A stretch of 64,000 nt of DNA, taken from NCBI GenBank assembly GCA_963751105.1, contig CAVVTG010000002.1:2356001-2420000 (forward strand). Direction: 5' to 3'. The translations under genes were made by a program, and so were the position numbers. Position 1 is the stretch's first letter; the number at the start of each line of letters is the position of its first letter. The notes beneath the pieces are model-generated. The model was not told the origin of the DNA and did no database searches. It saw only the letters and a program-made list of their open reading frames with translations. This document shows, piece by piece, positions 52,109 to 60,257 of the stretch. Source of the stretch: JACVRW01 sp963751105. Its GTDB lineage: Bacteria > Actinomycetota > Thermoleophilia > Solirubrobacterales > Thermoleophilaceae.

Positions 52109-53626
52109 TCAGCCGTTGCCGGCCGCGCGGCGGGCCAGCGCCAGCTCGCGCCGGACGGTGCCGGTCTGGTTGGGAATCTGAAGCCGCTGCTCCAGGTAGG
52201 GAATCGCCTCGGCGGGCCGGCCGGCCAGCCGCAGCGCCCTGCCGAGGTTGAACAGCGCGTACGCGTAGTTGACATCGGTGGTGCCTTCGGGGAACGACTC
52301 CACCGCTTGCTGCAACGGCGGAATCGCCTCCTCGTAGCGCCCGGCGTTGAGCAGGTCGAAGCCCTGTTGGTTGAGCTCCGCGCCGCTCTGGTCCGCCGGT
52401 GCGGGCGTCTCGGGGGCGGGCTGCTCGGCCGGCGGCGCGGGGTCGACCGGGGTCTGGGCCGCCTGCTCGCTCTCGTTCTTCTCCGCCTTCTCTGCCTTCT
52501 CCGCCTTCTCCGCCCTCTCCGCCTTCTCCGCCCTCTCCTTCTTGGCCTCTGCCTGCTCCGCCGACCCGCCTCCCTCGCTGCCGCCAGAGCCCGCCCCGAT
52601 CTCGTTGTCGCCACCGCCCGAGCTGAGCGCGGCAATCCCCGCGGCCACCACGAGCGCGACGATCAGCGCGGCCACGATGAGCGGGAGCCGGCGCGAGCTC
52701 CCGGACACGGGCCGGTCCTCGAGAGCCGGCCGGGTGCGCGGCGGTTCGGGTGGGGCGACCAGCGGGCGCGTTCGCGCAGTCTGAGGCTCGGCCCCCTGCG
52801 TGGACGGCTCTCCGAGCGCCGCGGCCAGCCCTCGGCCCAGGGTGCCTGCGGAGGGCGGTCGCTCAACGGGCTCGCGCGACATGGCCGAGGCGAGGAGCTC
52901 GGCGGCGGCGGCCGGGGCCTGCGGCCAGTGTTCGCGTAGGTCGGGCGGCGGCTCCGAGGCGATCGAGTGGGCGATCTGAAGCGGGGTCGCGCCATCGCGC
53001 GGCTTTCGGCCCGCGAGCGCCTCGAAGCAGACTGCGGCCAGCGCGTAGACGTCGACGGCCGAGTCCGGCTCGCGCCCCTCCAGCTGCTCCGGGGCCATGT
53101 AGGCCGCGGTGCCCAGCACGGTGCCGCTGCGGGTGATGCGGGTCCCGTCGGCCACGGTGGCGATGCCGAGGTCCACGAGCTTGGCCACGCCGTCGTTTCG
53201 GAGCAGGATGTTGCCCGGCTTCACGTCGCGGTGGATCACGAACTCGTCGTGGGCGTGGTCGAGCGCCTCGCCGATCTCGGTCGCCATCGTGCCCACCCGG
53301 CGCGGGTCGAGCGGCCCACGGCGCAGCGCCCGCGAGAGCGGCTCGCCGGGGACGTACTCCATGACGATCAGGACTCCCTCGTCGTCGACGGCCGTGTCGT
53401 AGACGGCCACGAGATTCGGATGGTTCAGGGACGCGCCGAGCTTGGCCTCCCGCACGAAGCGCTTCTCGATGTCCTCGGGGCTGTCGGCGTGCAGCCGCTT
53501 GACCGCCACCAGGCGGTCGAGGCGCTCGTCCTGGCACAGGAGCACGGAGGCCATACCTCCGGAACCGAGGTGCCTGACGACCCGGTAGCGCCCGTCCAAC
53601 AACATCCCCTGCGTCGAAACCGGCAC
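52109..53626 (-). CDS. Membrane Ser/Thr protein kinase with extracellular TPR
   Basis: A 505-residue PknB-like kinase. The kinase domain covers residues about 10-275: Gly loop GSGGMASV, Lys43 (AVKRL), catalytic HRDVKPGN (Asp134, Asn139), then DLG (152-154) where most kinases have DFG, and APE in YMAPEQLEG. A hydrophobic helix (LPLIVAALIVALVVAAGIAAL, about 316-336) is followed by a Gly/Ser linker, a Lys-Ala-Glu repeat and TPR-like helices (NQQGFDLLNAGRYEEAIPPLQ, NYAYALFNLGRALRLAGRPAEAIPYL). The outside part could sense peptides or wall fragments; PASTA repeats are absent. GTG 53626 or ATG 53605 may be the start. Confidence 0.9.
   Translation of the reverse strand: MPVSTQGMLLDGRYRVVRHLGSGGMASVLLCQDERLDRLVAVKRLHADSPEDIEKRFVREAKLGASLNHPNLVAVYDTAVDDEGVLIVMEYVPGEPLSRALRRGPLDPRRVGTMATEIGEALDHAHDEFVIHRDVKPGNILLRNDGVAKLVDLGIATVADGTRITRSGTVLGTAAYMAPEQLEGREPDSAVDVYALAAVCFEALAGRKPRDGATPLQIAHSIASEPPPDLREHWPQAPAAAAELLASAMSREPVERPPSAGTLGRGLAAALGEPSTQGAEPQTARTRPLVAPPEPPRTRPALEDRPVSGSSRRLPLIVAALIVALVVAAGIAALSSGGGDNEIGAGSGGSEGGGSAEQAEAKKERAEKAERAEKAEKAEKAEKNESEQAAQTPVDPAPPAEQPAPETPAPADQSGAELNQQGFDLLNAGRYEEAIPPLQQAVESFPEGTTDVNYAYALFNLGRALRLAGRPAEAIPYLEQRLQIPNQTGTVRRELALARRAAGNG
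52477..52543 (-). repeat. 9-nt tandem repeat in the kinase linker
   Basis: Tandem copies close to GGCGGAGAA (minus strand; TTCTCCGCC on plus) encode the Lys-Ala-Glu/Arg run (KKERAEKAERAEKAEKAEK) between the transmembrane helix and the TPR region. It is a likely helical spacer and a site prone to slipped-strand length change. Confidence 0.7.
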
Positions 53627-53650
53627 AACGCCGAGGGTACCCGCAACGAG

Positions 53651-54823
53651 CTAGACCCGCTGGATCAGCGTGCCGGTGCCGAGGCCGCCGCCGCAGCACA
53701 TGGTCACGAGGCCGACCTCCTTATCGGAGCGCTCGAGCTCGTGCACCAGCGTGGTGATCAGGCGCGCGCCCGTGGAGCCCAAGGGGTGACCGAGAGCGAT
53801 GGCCCCGCCGTTGACGTTCACGCGGTCCATGTCGGGCTCCACCTCGCGACGCCAGGCCGCAACCACCGAGGCAAAGGCCTCGTTGACCTCGAACAGATCG
53901 ATGTCACCGATGGACATGCCGTTGCGCTCGAGGAGCTTCCTGGTGGCCGGAATCGGTCCCGTGAGCATGATCACCGGATCCACGCCGACCGTCGTCTGAT
54001 CCACGATCCGGGCACGCGGCTTCAGGCCGAGCGACTCCGCCTTGCCGCGCTCCATCAGGAGCACAGCCGCGGCGCCGTCGGAGATCTGGGACGAGTTGCC
54101 CGCGGTGATCTTGCCGTCCTCCTTGAACGCCGGCTTGAGCTGCGAGAGGGCCTCGATGTTCGTGTCCGGCCGGATGCCCTGGTCGGTCACGTAGGTGTCC
54201 CCATTGACCTGGAAGGGCACGATCTCGCGCTCGAAGCGTCCCTCCTCGGTGGCCCGGTGCGCGTTCTGGTGGGAGCGCATGCCGATCTCGTCGAGCTCGG
54301 AGCGCGGGATCTCCCACTGGTCGGCGATCATCTCGGCCGAGATGCCCTGTGGGACGAGGTTGTAGTGCTCCATCAACTCGGGCGGCCAGGGGGAGCCGAC
54401 GTCGTCCACCCACTTGAAGCCCACCCCCATCGGAATGTGGCCCATGTGCTCGACGCCCGAGCCGATGGCCACGTCGTGAGCGCCGGAGGCGATCAGGGCG
54501 GCGGCGAAGTTCACGGCCTGCTGGGCGGAGCCGCACTGGCGGTCGACTGTGGTGGCCGGCGTCTCCACCGGCAGGCCGGCCTGCAGCCAGGCATTGCGGC
54601 CGACGTTGAACATCTGCTCGCCGTACTGCTGCACGCAGCCGGTGATCACGTCCTCGACCTCGGAGGGCTCGATGCCCGCGCGCTCGATCACCGAGGTGTA
54701 GGTCGACCCGAGGAGCTCGTTGGGGTGGATGTCCTTGTAGTAGCCCTTCTCGGGGTGACCCCGCCCGACCGGCGTGCGCGCCGCCTCGACTATTACGACC
54801 TCGCGACCAGTTCCGTTCCTCAT
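53651..54823 (-). CDS. Acetyl-CoA acetyltransferase / thiolase
   Basis: A 390-residue thiolase that cleaves 3-ketoacyl-CoA with CoA (or condenses acetyl-CoA). The acyl-accepting Cys is Cys97 in TVDRQCGSAQQAV; VNVNGGAIALGHPLGSTGAR holds the His, and MCCGGGLGTGTLI the second Cys. ATG 54823 was chosen because GGAGGAAG lies about 8 nt upstream. The operator TTGACTGACCAGTCAA lies 81 bp upstream, shared with the divergent 3-hydroxyacyl-CoA dehydrogenase. Length and the EVVIVEAARTPVGR start fit steroid/fatty acid-type thiolases (FadA family). Confidence 0.93.
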   Translation of the reverse strand: MRNGTGREVVIVEAARTPVGRGHPEKGYYKDIHPNELLGSTYTSVIERAGIEPSEVEDVITGCVQQYGEQMFNVGRNAWLQAGLPVETPATTVDRQCGSAQQAVNFAAALIASGAHDVAIGSGVEHMGHIPMGVGFKWVDDVGSPWPPELMEHYNLVPQGISAEMIADQWEIPRSELDEIGMRSHQNAHRATEEGRFEREIVPFQVNGDTYVTDQGIRPDTNIEALSQLKPAFKEDGKITAGNSSQISDGAAAVLLMERGKAESLGLKPRARIVDQTTVGVDPVIMLTGPIPATRKLLERNGMSIGDIDLFEVNEAFASVVAAWRREVEPDMDRVNVNGGAIALGHPLGSTGARLITTLVHELERSDKEVGLVTMCCGGGLGTGTLIQRV

Positions 54824-54903
54824 CTGGTGACTTCCTCCATGGTGATGACGGCAAAGGCTCGCGCGCACCGCGCGCTCGCCGTTCTTGTGGTAACCCTACT
54901 TCA

Positions 54904-54919
54904 TTGACTGACCAGTCAA
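54904..54919. promoter_or_regulatory. TetR-type operator, copy 2 (TTGACTGACCAGTCAA)
   Basis: Same 16-bp palindrome as at 43298-43313, here in the divergent promoter between thiolase (start 54823, minus) and 3-hydroxyacyl-CoA dehydrogenase (start 54947, plus), 27 bp from the latter. Both flanking genes are beta-oxidation steps, so this is likely a binding site of an acyl-CoA-responsive regulator. Confidence 0.75.
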
Positions 54920-54946
54920 CCAATGGTCTCGGGAGCCTCTAGAACG

Positions 54947-55714
54947 ATGAAACAACGGCTTGGAATCGCCGGCGCCGGCGCCATCGCCTGCGGCCTCGCG
55001 AAGGCGGCGGGACCGTCGCACGAGGTCGTGCTGTGGGCCCGCAGTGACACCTCCAGAGAGCGCGCGTGCGCGAAGGTGGCCGAGGCGGCGACGGTGGTCA
55101 CCGACCTGTCCGAGCTCGCCGGCAGCGCCGTCGTGGTGGAGGCCATCTCAGAGGATCCCGACACCAAGCGCGCCCTCTACGACCTGCTGGACGACGTGCT
55201 CGCGCCCGAGACCGTGCTCGCCACCACCACCTCGTCCCTGTCGGTGGCCGGTCTCGCCCAGGCCAGCGGCCGGCCCGACCGCTTCGGCGCGCTCCACGTG
55301 TTCAACCCTGTGGAGCGCATGGAGCTGGTCGAGCTCTCGTTTCCGCCCGAGGCCGCCGCCGACACGAGGGAGGCGCTTCACGGTCTCTGCCTGGCGCTCG
55401 GGAAGACCGCCGTCGAGGTCCCCGATTCGGCCGGCTTCGTAGTCAACAAGCTGCTCTTCCCTTACCTGTTCGACGCCGTCCGGCTGCTCGAGCGAAACGG
55501 GATCGAGCCGAAGGCGATCGATACGTGCATGAAGCTCGGAGCCGGTCACCCGATGGGCCCGCTGGCCCTGCTCGACTTCGTGGGTCTCGACGTGGCCGCC
55601 GCCATCGGGGACTCGATCGGCGCCGACGTGCCCCAGAGGGTGCGGGAGCTGATCGACGAGGGCAGGCTCGGGCGCAAGGCGGGATCGGGCTTCTACGAGT
55701 ACGAGGAGCGCTGA
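54947..55714 (+). CDS. 3-hydroxyacyl-CoA dehydrogenase (short, single-domain type)
   Basis: A 255-residue enzyme that oxidises 3-hydroxyacyl-CoA to 3-ketoacyl-CoA with NAD. The Rossmann motif is LGIAGAGAIACGLAKAAG (residues about 5-22); the catalytic His is in ALHVFNPVERMELVEL and the C-terminal domain is recognisable (GFVVNKLLFPYLFDAVRLLE, DTCMKLGAGHPMGPLALLDFVGLD). It is about 30 residues shorter than the usual 285, with the loss mainly in the NAD domain. ATG 54947 avoids the operator; GTG/ATG upstream at 54923 is the alternative. Confidence 0.9.
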   Translation: MKQRLGIAGAGAIACGLAKAAGPSHEVVLWARSDTSRERACAKVAEAATVVTDLSELAGSAVVVEAISEDPDTKRALYDLLDDVLAPETVLATTTSSLSVAGLAQASGRPDRFGALHVFNPVERMELVELSFPPEAAADTREALHGLCLALGKTAVEVPDSAGFVVNKLLFPYLFDAVRLLERNGIEPKAIDTCMKLGAGHPMGPLALLDFVGLDVAAAIGDSIGADVPQRVRELIDEGRLGRKAGSGFYEYEER

Positions 55715-55730
55715 GCCGCAGGCGCGGCCG

Positions 55731-55973
55731 TCAGCCGCGCACGGAGCGCGAGCGGGCGGCGAGGTCCCACACGACGTCGGCCTCGCCGATCTTCTGGCTC
55801 TCCGCCAGCTCCGCCACGCGGTCCCAGGGAAGCGTGGCGTCAGGCAGGTCGTCCCAGCGGGCGAGGTCGAGGGCCTCGAGCGCGCCGCTCAGAGCAGCGG
55901 GGCATTTCTCCTGCTCCTTGATGAGGGCACGAACAGCATCGCGCTGTGAATCACTGAACTTCACGCACCACAT
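55731..55973 (-). CDS. Small hypothetical protein (80 aa)
   Basis: An 80-residue helical protein, MWCVKFSDSQRDAVRALIKEQEKCPAALSGALEALDLARWDDLP, ending RVAELAESQKIGEADVVWDLAARSR. Charged and soluble, with two Cys. GTG two codons downstream is another possible start. No family recognised. It lies 17 bp from the end of the convergent 3-hydroxyacyl-CoA dehydrogenase and 38 bp downstream of the CNNM gene on the same strand, so it may share that transcript. Confidence 0.6.
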   Translation of the reverse strand: MWCVKFSDSQRDAVRALIKEQEKCPAALSGALEALDLARWDDLPDATLPWDRVAELAESQKIGEADVVWDLAARSRSVRG

Positions 55974-56011
55974 CGAGGCGAACGTAGCCCCCGAGCCGGA
56001 CGGATAGGCGG

Positions 56012-57394
56012 TCAGTCCTGGCGTCGCTCGCCCTGGCCGCGAGGTGTGGACGCCGCCTGCTCGATGGGCCGACCGGCCCCGCTCCCGTTGTCGTCCTGGG
56101 GATGGTGATCGCGGATGCGCACCGCCTCGACGCGGTTCTGGCGCACGGCCTCCACCCGCAGGGAGTAGCCGTTGGCCTGAACCATGTCGCCGCGCTTGGG
56201 TAGGCGGCCCAGCTCTCCGAACACGAACCCTCCGACCGAGTTGTAGGCCTCGGAGTCCACCGGCAGGTCGAGGCCGTAGTCGGCGAGGTCGGTGATGGGC
56301 ACGTGGCCTCGCACCCACCAGTCGCCGTTGGCGAGACGCCGGATACCCGCCACCGCGGGGTCGGTCTCGTCAGCGATCTCCCCGACCACCTCCTCGATGA
56401 TGTCCTCCACGGAGACGATTCCGGCGGTGCGGCCGTACTCGTCCACGACGACGGCCATCGAGGCCCGCTCGCGCTGGAGATCGGCCAGGAGATCGTCGAG
56501 CGGCTTGGTCTCCGGAACGATCAGCGCGTCCTTGACGCTGTCGGCGATCGGGGCGTCGGGCCCGCCGCTCATCAGCCGCCGGGCGAGCGAGTTGGAGTGC
56601 ACGATGCCCTTGATCCGGTCCGTGTTGTCGTTCTCGGTGACCACGAGCCGGGTGTGACCCGAGTCCACGCAGCGCTTGAGGGCGACCTCGGCCGATTCGG
56701 ATATGTCGCAGGTGACCACGGCCGGGATCGGCGTCATCACCTGACGCGCCTGCTGCTCGTGCAGGTGAAAGACGCCCGAGAGCATGCCGGCCTCGCCCGG
56801 GTCGAGCTTGCCGCCGGTGGCGCTCTGCGCGATCAGAAGCTTGAGGTCCTCGGACGAGCTGATCTCCTCGAACTCGGCCTTGGCGTCGACCCCGACCAGG
56901 CGGAGGATCGCGTTAGACGCCGTGTTGAGCAGCCAGATCAGCGGGCTGAGAGCCACCCGGAACCAGTGCAACGGCCGAGCCACGCGCAGGGCGGTCTTCT
57001 CGGCGTGGACGATCGCGTAGATCTTCGGCACCTGCTCGCCCACGGTGATGTGGAGCGCCGTCGTGATCAGGTACGCGATTGAGATCGAGATGGCCAGCGA
57101 CAGGCCGTGCGAGACCGATTCGCCCAGGGCGCTCTCGATCAGCTTGGCGATGGCCGGCTCGCCCATGAAGCCGATGCCCAGCGAGGCCATCGTGATGCCG
57201 AGCTGGCAGGCCGACAGGTACTCGTCGATCTTGTCGATCTGAGCCAGCACCAGCGGCGCCCCGCGACGGCCCTCGTCGCGCATGGCCTCGATACGGCCCT
57301 CGCGCGTGCGCACGAGCGCGAATTCGGCCGCGACGAAGAAGCCGTTCGCGGCCACCAGCACGGCTACGCCGAAGAGGAGAAGCAGCTCGGTCAT
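56012..57394 (-). CDS. CNNM/HlyC-CorC family membrane protein with CBS domains
   Basis: A 460-residue protein of the DUF21-CBS-CorC_HlyC architecture. The N-terminal DUF21 domain has about four hydrophobic segments (LLFGVAVLVAANGFFVAAEFALV, ACQLGITMASLGIGFMGEP). Two CBS domains follow (MTPIPAVVTCDISESAEVALKRCVDSGHTRLVV and ERASMAVVVDEYGRTAGIVSVEDIIEEVVGEI), then the CorC_HlyC domain (WVRGHVPITDLADYGLDLPVDSEAYNSVGGFVF). Members are linked to Mg or Co efflux; haemolysis is not expected. The C-terminal tail is polar and variable. Confidence 0.9.
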   Translation of the reverse strand: MTELLLLFGVAVLVAANGFFVAAEFALVRTREGRIEAMRDEGRRGAPLVLAQIDKIDEYLSACQLGITMASLGIGFMGEPAIAKLIESALGESVSHGLSLAISISIAYLITTALHITVGEQVPKIYAIVHAEKTALRVARPLHWFRVALSPLIWLLNTASNAILRLVGVDAKAEFEEISSSEDLKLLIAQSATGGKLDPGEAGMLSGVFHLHEQQARQVMTPIPAVVTCDISESAEVALKRCVDSGHTRLVVTENDNTDRIKGIVHSNSLARRLMSGGPDAPIADSVKDALIVPETKPLDDLLADLQRERASMAVVVDEYGRTAGIVSVEDIIEEVVGEIADETDPAVAGIRRLANGDWWVRGHVPITDLADYGLDLPVDSEAYNSVGGFVFGELGRLPKRGDMVQANGYSLRVEAVRQNRVEAVRIRDHHPQDDNGSGAGRPIEQAASTPRGQGERRQD

Positions 57395-57495
57395 CTAGGA
57401 CCGCTGCTTCGCAGGCTTTAGCCGCTTACTTCGAGGTCGATCGTCGTCGCTCATTCAGGGGGACTCTGGCGAGCGTAGCAAGGTTTCTGCGCGCT

Positions 57496-57771
57496 CTACA
57501 GGGCGTCGATCTTCCCTGCGAGCTCGAAATCCGCGCCCGTGAGGCCGCCCTCGCTGTGCGTGGAGAGGGTGACCGTCACCGTCTTCCAGGAGATCTCGAG
57601 ATCGGGGTGATGCTCCATCTCCTCGGCCGCGGGCGTGAGCCGGTTCACGAAGTCCACCGACCCCTTGAAGTCCCCGTTGTCGAAGTCCTTGGTGATCGCG
57701 TCACCGGACCGCGCCCATCCGTCCAGAGCCTCCAGCCGATCGTTGATCTCGTCGTCGCTCAAACGTGCCAT
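57496..57771 (-). CDS. 4a-hydroxytetrahydrobiopterin dehydratase (pterin-4a-carbinolamine dehydratase)
   Basis: A 91-residue enzyme. The family motif [EDKH]-x3-H-[HN]-P is present in AAEEMEHHPDLEISWKTVTV, supplying the catalytic histidines. It dehydrates 4a-carbinolamine during pterin-dependent hydroxylation. No aromatic amino acid hydroxylase is seen here, and in bacteria the gene often has a wider role. ATG 57771 gives the common start MARLSDDEINDRLEALDGW. Its start codon is only 10 bp from that of the divergent cobalamin-type binding protein. Confidence 0.9.
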   Translation of the reverse strand: MARLSDDEINDRLEALDGWARSGDAITKDFDNGDFKGSVDFVNRLTPAAEEMEHHPDLEISWKTVTVTLSTHSEGGLTGADFELAGKIDAL

Positions 57772-57781
57772 GCTCGTCTCC

Positions 57782-58699
57782 GTGCGGGTCGCCTCATTGG
57801 TCCCTTCAGCCACCGAGATGCTCTTCGCCCTCGGCCTGGGCGACAGCGTCGTGGCGGTCACCCATGAGTGTGATTACCCGCCCGGCGTCGAACAACTCCC
57901 GCATCTCACCCGGAGCGTGATCGGTGAAGGACTTCCCGCCGCCGAAATCGACGCCGCCGTGCGCGAGCGCACCGGCCGGGGCGAGGCGCTCTACGAGCTC
58001 GACGAGGACACGCTTGCCTCACTCGACGTCGATCTGATCGTGACCCAGGCGGTGTGCGAGGTCTGCGCCGTCTCGTTCGAGGACGTCCGCTCGGTGGCCG
58101 CCGGGCTGCCCACCGAGCCGGAGGTGATCTCGCTCGACCCGTCGACCTTCGGCGAGGTGATGGCCGACATCCCGCGACTGGCCGAGGCCGCCGGGGTGCC
58201 GGAGGCCGGGGAGCAGCTGGCCGAGGAGTGCGCCGAGCGCATCGAGGAGGTCGAGCTGGCGATCGCCGGCGACCCGCGCCCGCGGGTGGCCGCCCTCGAG
58301 TGGCTCGACCCCGTGTACGTGGGCGGCCACTGGGTTCCGCAGATGATCGAGCTGGCCGGCGGAGACGACGTGCTGGGACTACCCGGTGAGAAGTCCCGCA
58401 CCGCGGACTGGGCGGAGGTCGAGGCGGCTCGCCCGGAGATCGTGATCGCGATGCCCTGCGGCTACTACGCCGAGCAGGCAGCGGCCGAGACCATGCTCCG
58501 GCGCGAGCGGCTCACGGGGCTGGGCGCCCGCGTCGTGGCGGTCGACGCGGCGGCCTACTTCTCACGCCCCGGTCCCCGGCTGGTGGACGGAGTCGAGCTG
58601 CTCGGCCACATCCTCCACCCCGACGTGTTCGAGGCGCCCCCCACCCGACGCTCCATCGAACTCGACCTCGCACGGCCGGCCGGCGCTAGTCGGTCCTAG
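57782..58699 (+). CDS. Cobalamin-type (BtuF-like) substrate-binding protein
   Basis: A 305-residue protein of the periplasmic-binding-protein type III fold: RVASLVPSATEMLFALGLGDSVVAVTHECDYPPGV at the start, then LDVDLIVTQAVCEVCAVSFEDVR and LDPVYVGGHWVPQMIELAGGDDVLG. It has no signal peptide or lipobox, so it is probably cytoplasmic, as in a known subgroup of cobalamin-binding proteins. GTG 57782 gives the usual VRVASLVPSATE opening; ATG 57770 is the alternative. No btuCD is adjacent. Ligand inferred from family only. Confidence 0.82.
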   Translation: MRVASLVPSATEMLFALGLGDSVVAVTHECDYPPGVEQLPHLTRSVIGEGLPAAEIDAAVRERTGRGEALYELDEDTLASLDVDLIVTQAVCEVCAVSFEDVRSVAAGLPTEPEVISLDPSTFGEVMADIPRLAEAAGVPEAGEQLAEECAERIEEVELAIAGDPRPRVAALEWLDPVYVGGHWVPQMIELAGGDDVLGLPGEKSRTADWAEVEAARPEIVIAMPCGYYAEQAAAETMLRRERLTGLGARVVAVDAAAYFSRPGPRLVDGVELLGHILHPDVFEAPPTRRSIELDLARPAGASRS

Positions 58700-59508
58700 C
58701 CCGCCACCACGATCGACCCGGCCACCGCGACCAGGCCAAGCGCCGCGCACAGCGCGGAGGTGGCGGCTGCCCCGAGCCGCACCTGATCGGGCAGGTCGAA
58801 GAGGACCAGCGCCGCCAGGCCGCCGCCGATCAGGCCACCGATATGACCACCGATCGAGATGTTGGGCACGACGAAGGTGATCAACAGGTTGAGGCCGATC
58901 CAGACGCCCAGGCCGCTCTCCATCAGGCTCATGCCGCGGTTGCGGGCGTAGATCGCCGCGGCCGCCATGAGACCGAAGATCGCGCCCGAGGCGCCCACCG
59001 TCAGGCCGTCGGGCTCGAGCAGGAGCGCTCCGAAGGAGCCGCACAGGAGCGAGACGAAATAGATCAGCGCGAAGCGCGCCCGGCCCACGGCCGGCTCGAG
59101 CAACGAGCCGAGGACCCACAGGGAGAGCATGTTGAACATCAGGTGAAACAGCCCCGCGTGCAGGAAGCCCGAGGTGAGCAGCCGCCAGTACTCCCCGTCG
59201 GCGACGGCCGGTCCCGACAGCGCGCCCTCGGTGAGCAGGTCGCCACTCACGCCCGCGCCACCGGTGGCGCTGCCGCCGCCGAGCGTCGCCCCGAGGAAGA
59301 CCAGCACGTTGATGCCGATGAGCAGATAGGTCAGCCGCGGCTCGTCCGTGGCGGAGCGCAGCGTCCGAACCTGGGTGCGCTTACCGGCACACTCGGGGCA
59401 ACGCATGCCCACCGAAGTCGTGGTCATGCAGTCCGGGCAGATCGCCCGGTCGCAGTTGGAGCAGCGAACCCCGGTCTCGCGCTTCGGGTGGCGGTAACAG
59501 ACGTCCAT
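58696..59508 (-). CDS. Rhomboid intramembrane protease with zinc-finger N-terminus
   Basis: A 270-residue protein. Residues 1-45 hold a cysteine-rich B-box-like zinc module (CYRHPKRETGVRCSNCDRAICPDCMTTTSVGMRCPEC). Six hydrophobic segments follow. The nucleophile Ser is in GASGAIFG (near 172) and the catalytic His in GGHIGGLIGG (near 222). HAGLFHLMFNMLSLWVLG is the conserved L1-TM2 motif. It cleaves membrane proteins within the bilayer; the target is unknown. It overlaps the end of the convergent binding-protein gene by 4 bp. Confidence 0.92.
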   Translation of the reverse strand: MDVCYRHPKRETGVRCSNCDRAICPDCMTTTSVGMRCPECAGKRTQVRTLRSATDEPRLTYLLIGINVLVFLGATLGGGSATGGAGVSGDLLTEGALSGPAVADGEYWRLLTSGFLHAGLFHLMFNMLSLWVLGSLLEPAVGRARFALIYFVSLLCGSFGALLLEPDGLTVGASGAIFGLMAAAAIYARNRGMSLMESGLGVWIGLNLLITFVVPNISIGGHIGGLIGGGLAALVLFDLPDQVRLGAAATSALCAALGLVAVAGSIVVAG

Positions 59509-59552
59509 ACCGGACGCTGAGAGTAGTGGGCGGCGCCTGCGGCTGAGCCGCT

Positions 59553-60257
59553 CTAGAGGGGGACGCTCATCACGGGCTGCTCGGTGGGAGCGCGTGCTCC
59601 CCCGCGGCGCTCGCGAGTGACGAGCACGGCCTCGGCGCCGGTCAGGTCGTCGGGCACCGCCACGGCTCCGGCGCCGTCGGCCGCCACCACGAAGGTGGGC
59701 TGGGCCACGAAGCCGCCGTCCCGCTGGATCCAGGCCTGGTAGACCTGGTCCTCGTCGAGCGTCGGCATGTCACGGACACGCAGGATGGCGCCGTCCTTGC
59801 CTTCGTCCTCCACCTTGAGTTCGGCGCTGGCGCGCGGCAGCCGGCTCTGGTCGACCGTGGCCACCACCGTGCGCTCGTCTTCGCCACCGAGCTGGGCCAC
59901 GGCGAAACCGCCGACGAGACCGAGCAGCAACGTGCCCATGACCAGCACGGGTCGCATCACGGGGAAGCGAAGGCGCTCGCGGAGGGAGCGCCTGGGCTGG
60001 CGCGCAGCGGCCTCCTCGGGCGCCGACTCGCGGTCGACGATCTCCATCAGCACCGCCTTGAGCTCGGGCGGCGGCTCTATCTGCTCGACCGAGCGCGGCA
60101 GCGCGTCGGCCGCCGGCCGCAGATCTTCGATCTCGGCGCGGCACTCCGCGCAGTTCACGATGTGCTGCTCGAAAGCCTGGCTCTCGAGATCGGTGAGCGC
60201 TCCCAGCAGGTAGGCACCGATGTCATCCCGGTAGTGCGTGTGGTCCCTGGCGGTCAT
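59553..60257 (-). CDS. rskA: Anti-sigma factor (RskA type)
   Basis: A 234-residue membrane anti-sigma factor. The zinc-binding anti-sigma motif HxxxCxxC is present (HIVNCAECRAEI, residues about 32-43), the transmembrane helix is VMGTLLLGLVGGFAVA (about 108-123), and the extracytoplasmic RskA domain follows (YQAWIQRDGGFVAQPTFVV, EAVLVTRERRGG). It holds the sigma factor encoded immediately upstream; its ATG overlaps the sigma stop by 4 bp. Release probably requires regulated proteolysis. The inducing signal is unknown. Confidence 0.88.
   Translation of the reverse strand: MTARDHTHYRDDIGAYLLGALTDLESQAFEQHIVNCAECRAEIEDLRPAADALPRSVEQIEPPPELKAVLMEIVDRESAPEEAAARQPRRSLRERLRFPVMRPVLVMGTLLLGLVGGFAVAQLGGEDERTVVATVDQSRLPRASAELKVEDEGKDGAILRVRDMPTLDEDQVYQAWIQRDGGFVAQPTFVVAADGAGAVAVPDDLTGAEAVLVTRERRGGARAPTEQPVMSVPL

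Noticed and set aside
52477..52543. Tandem repeat considered as a CRISPR or regulatory VNTR
   Set aside because: Units are 9 nt, contiguous and in frame inside the kinase gene; they encode a Lys-Ala-Glu spacer.
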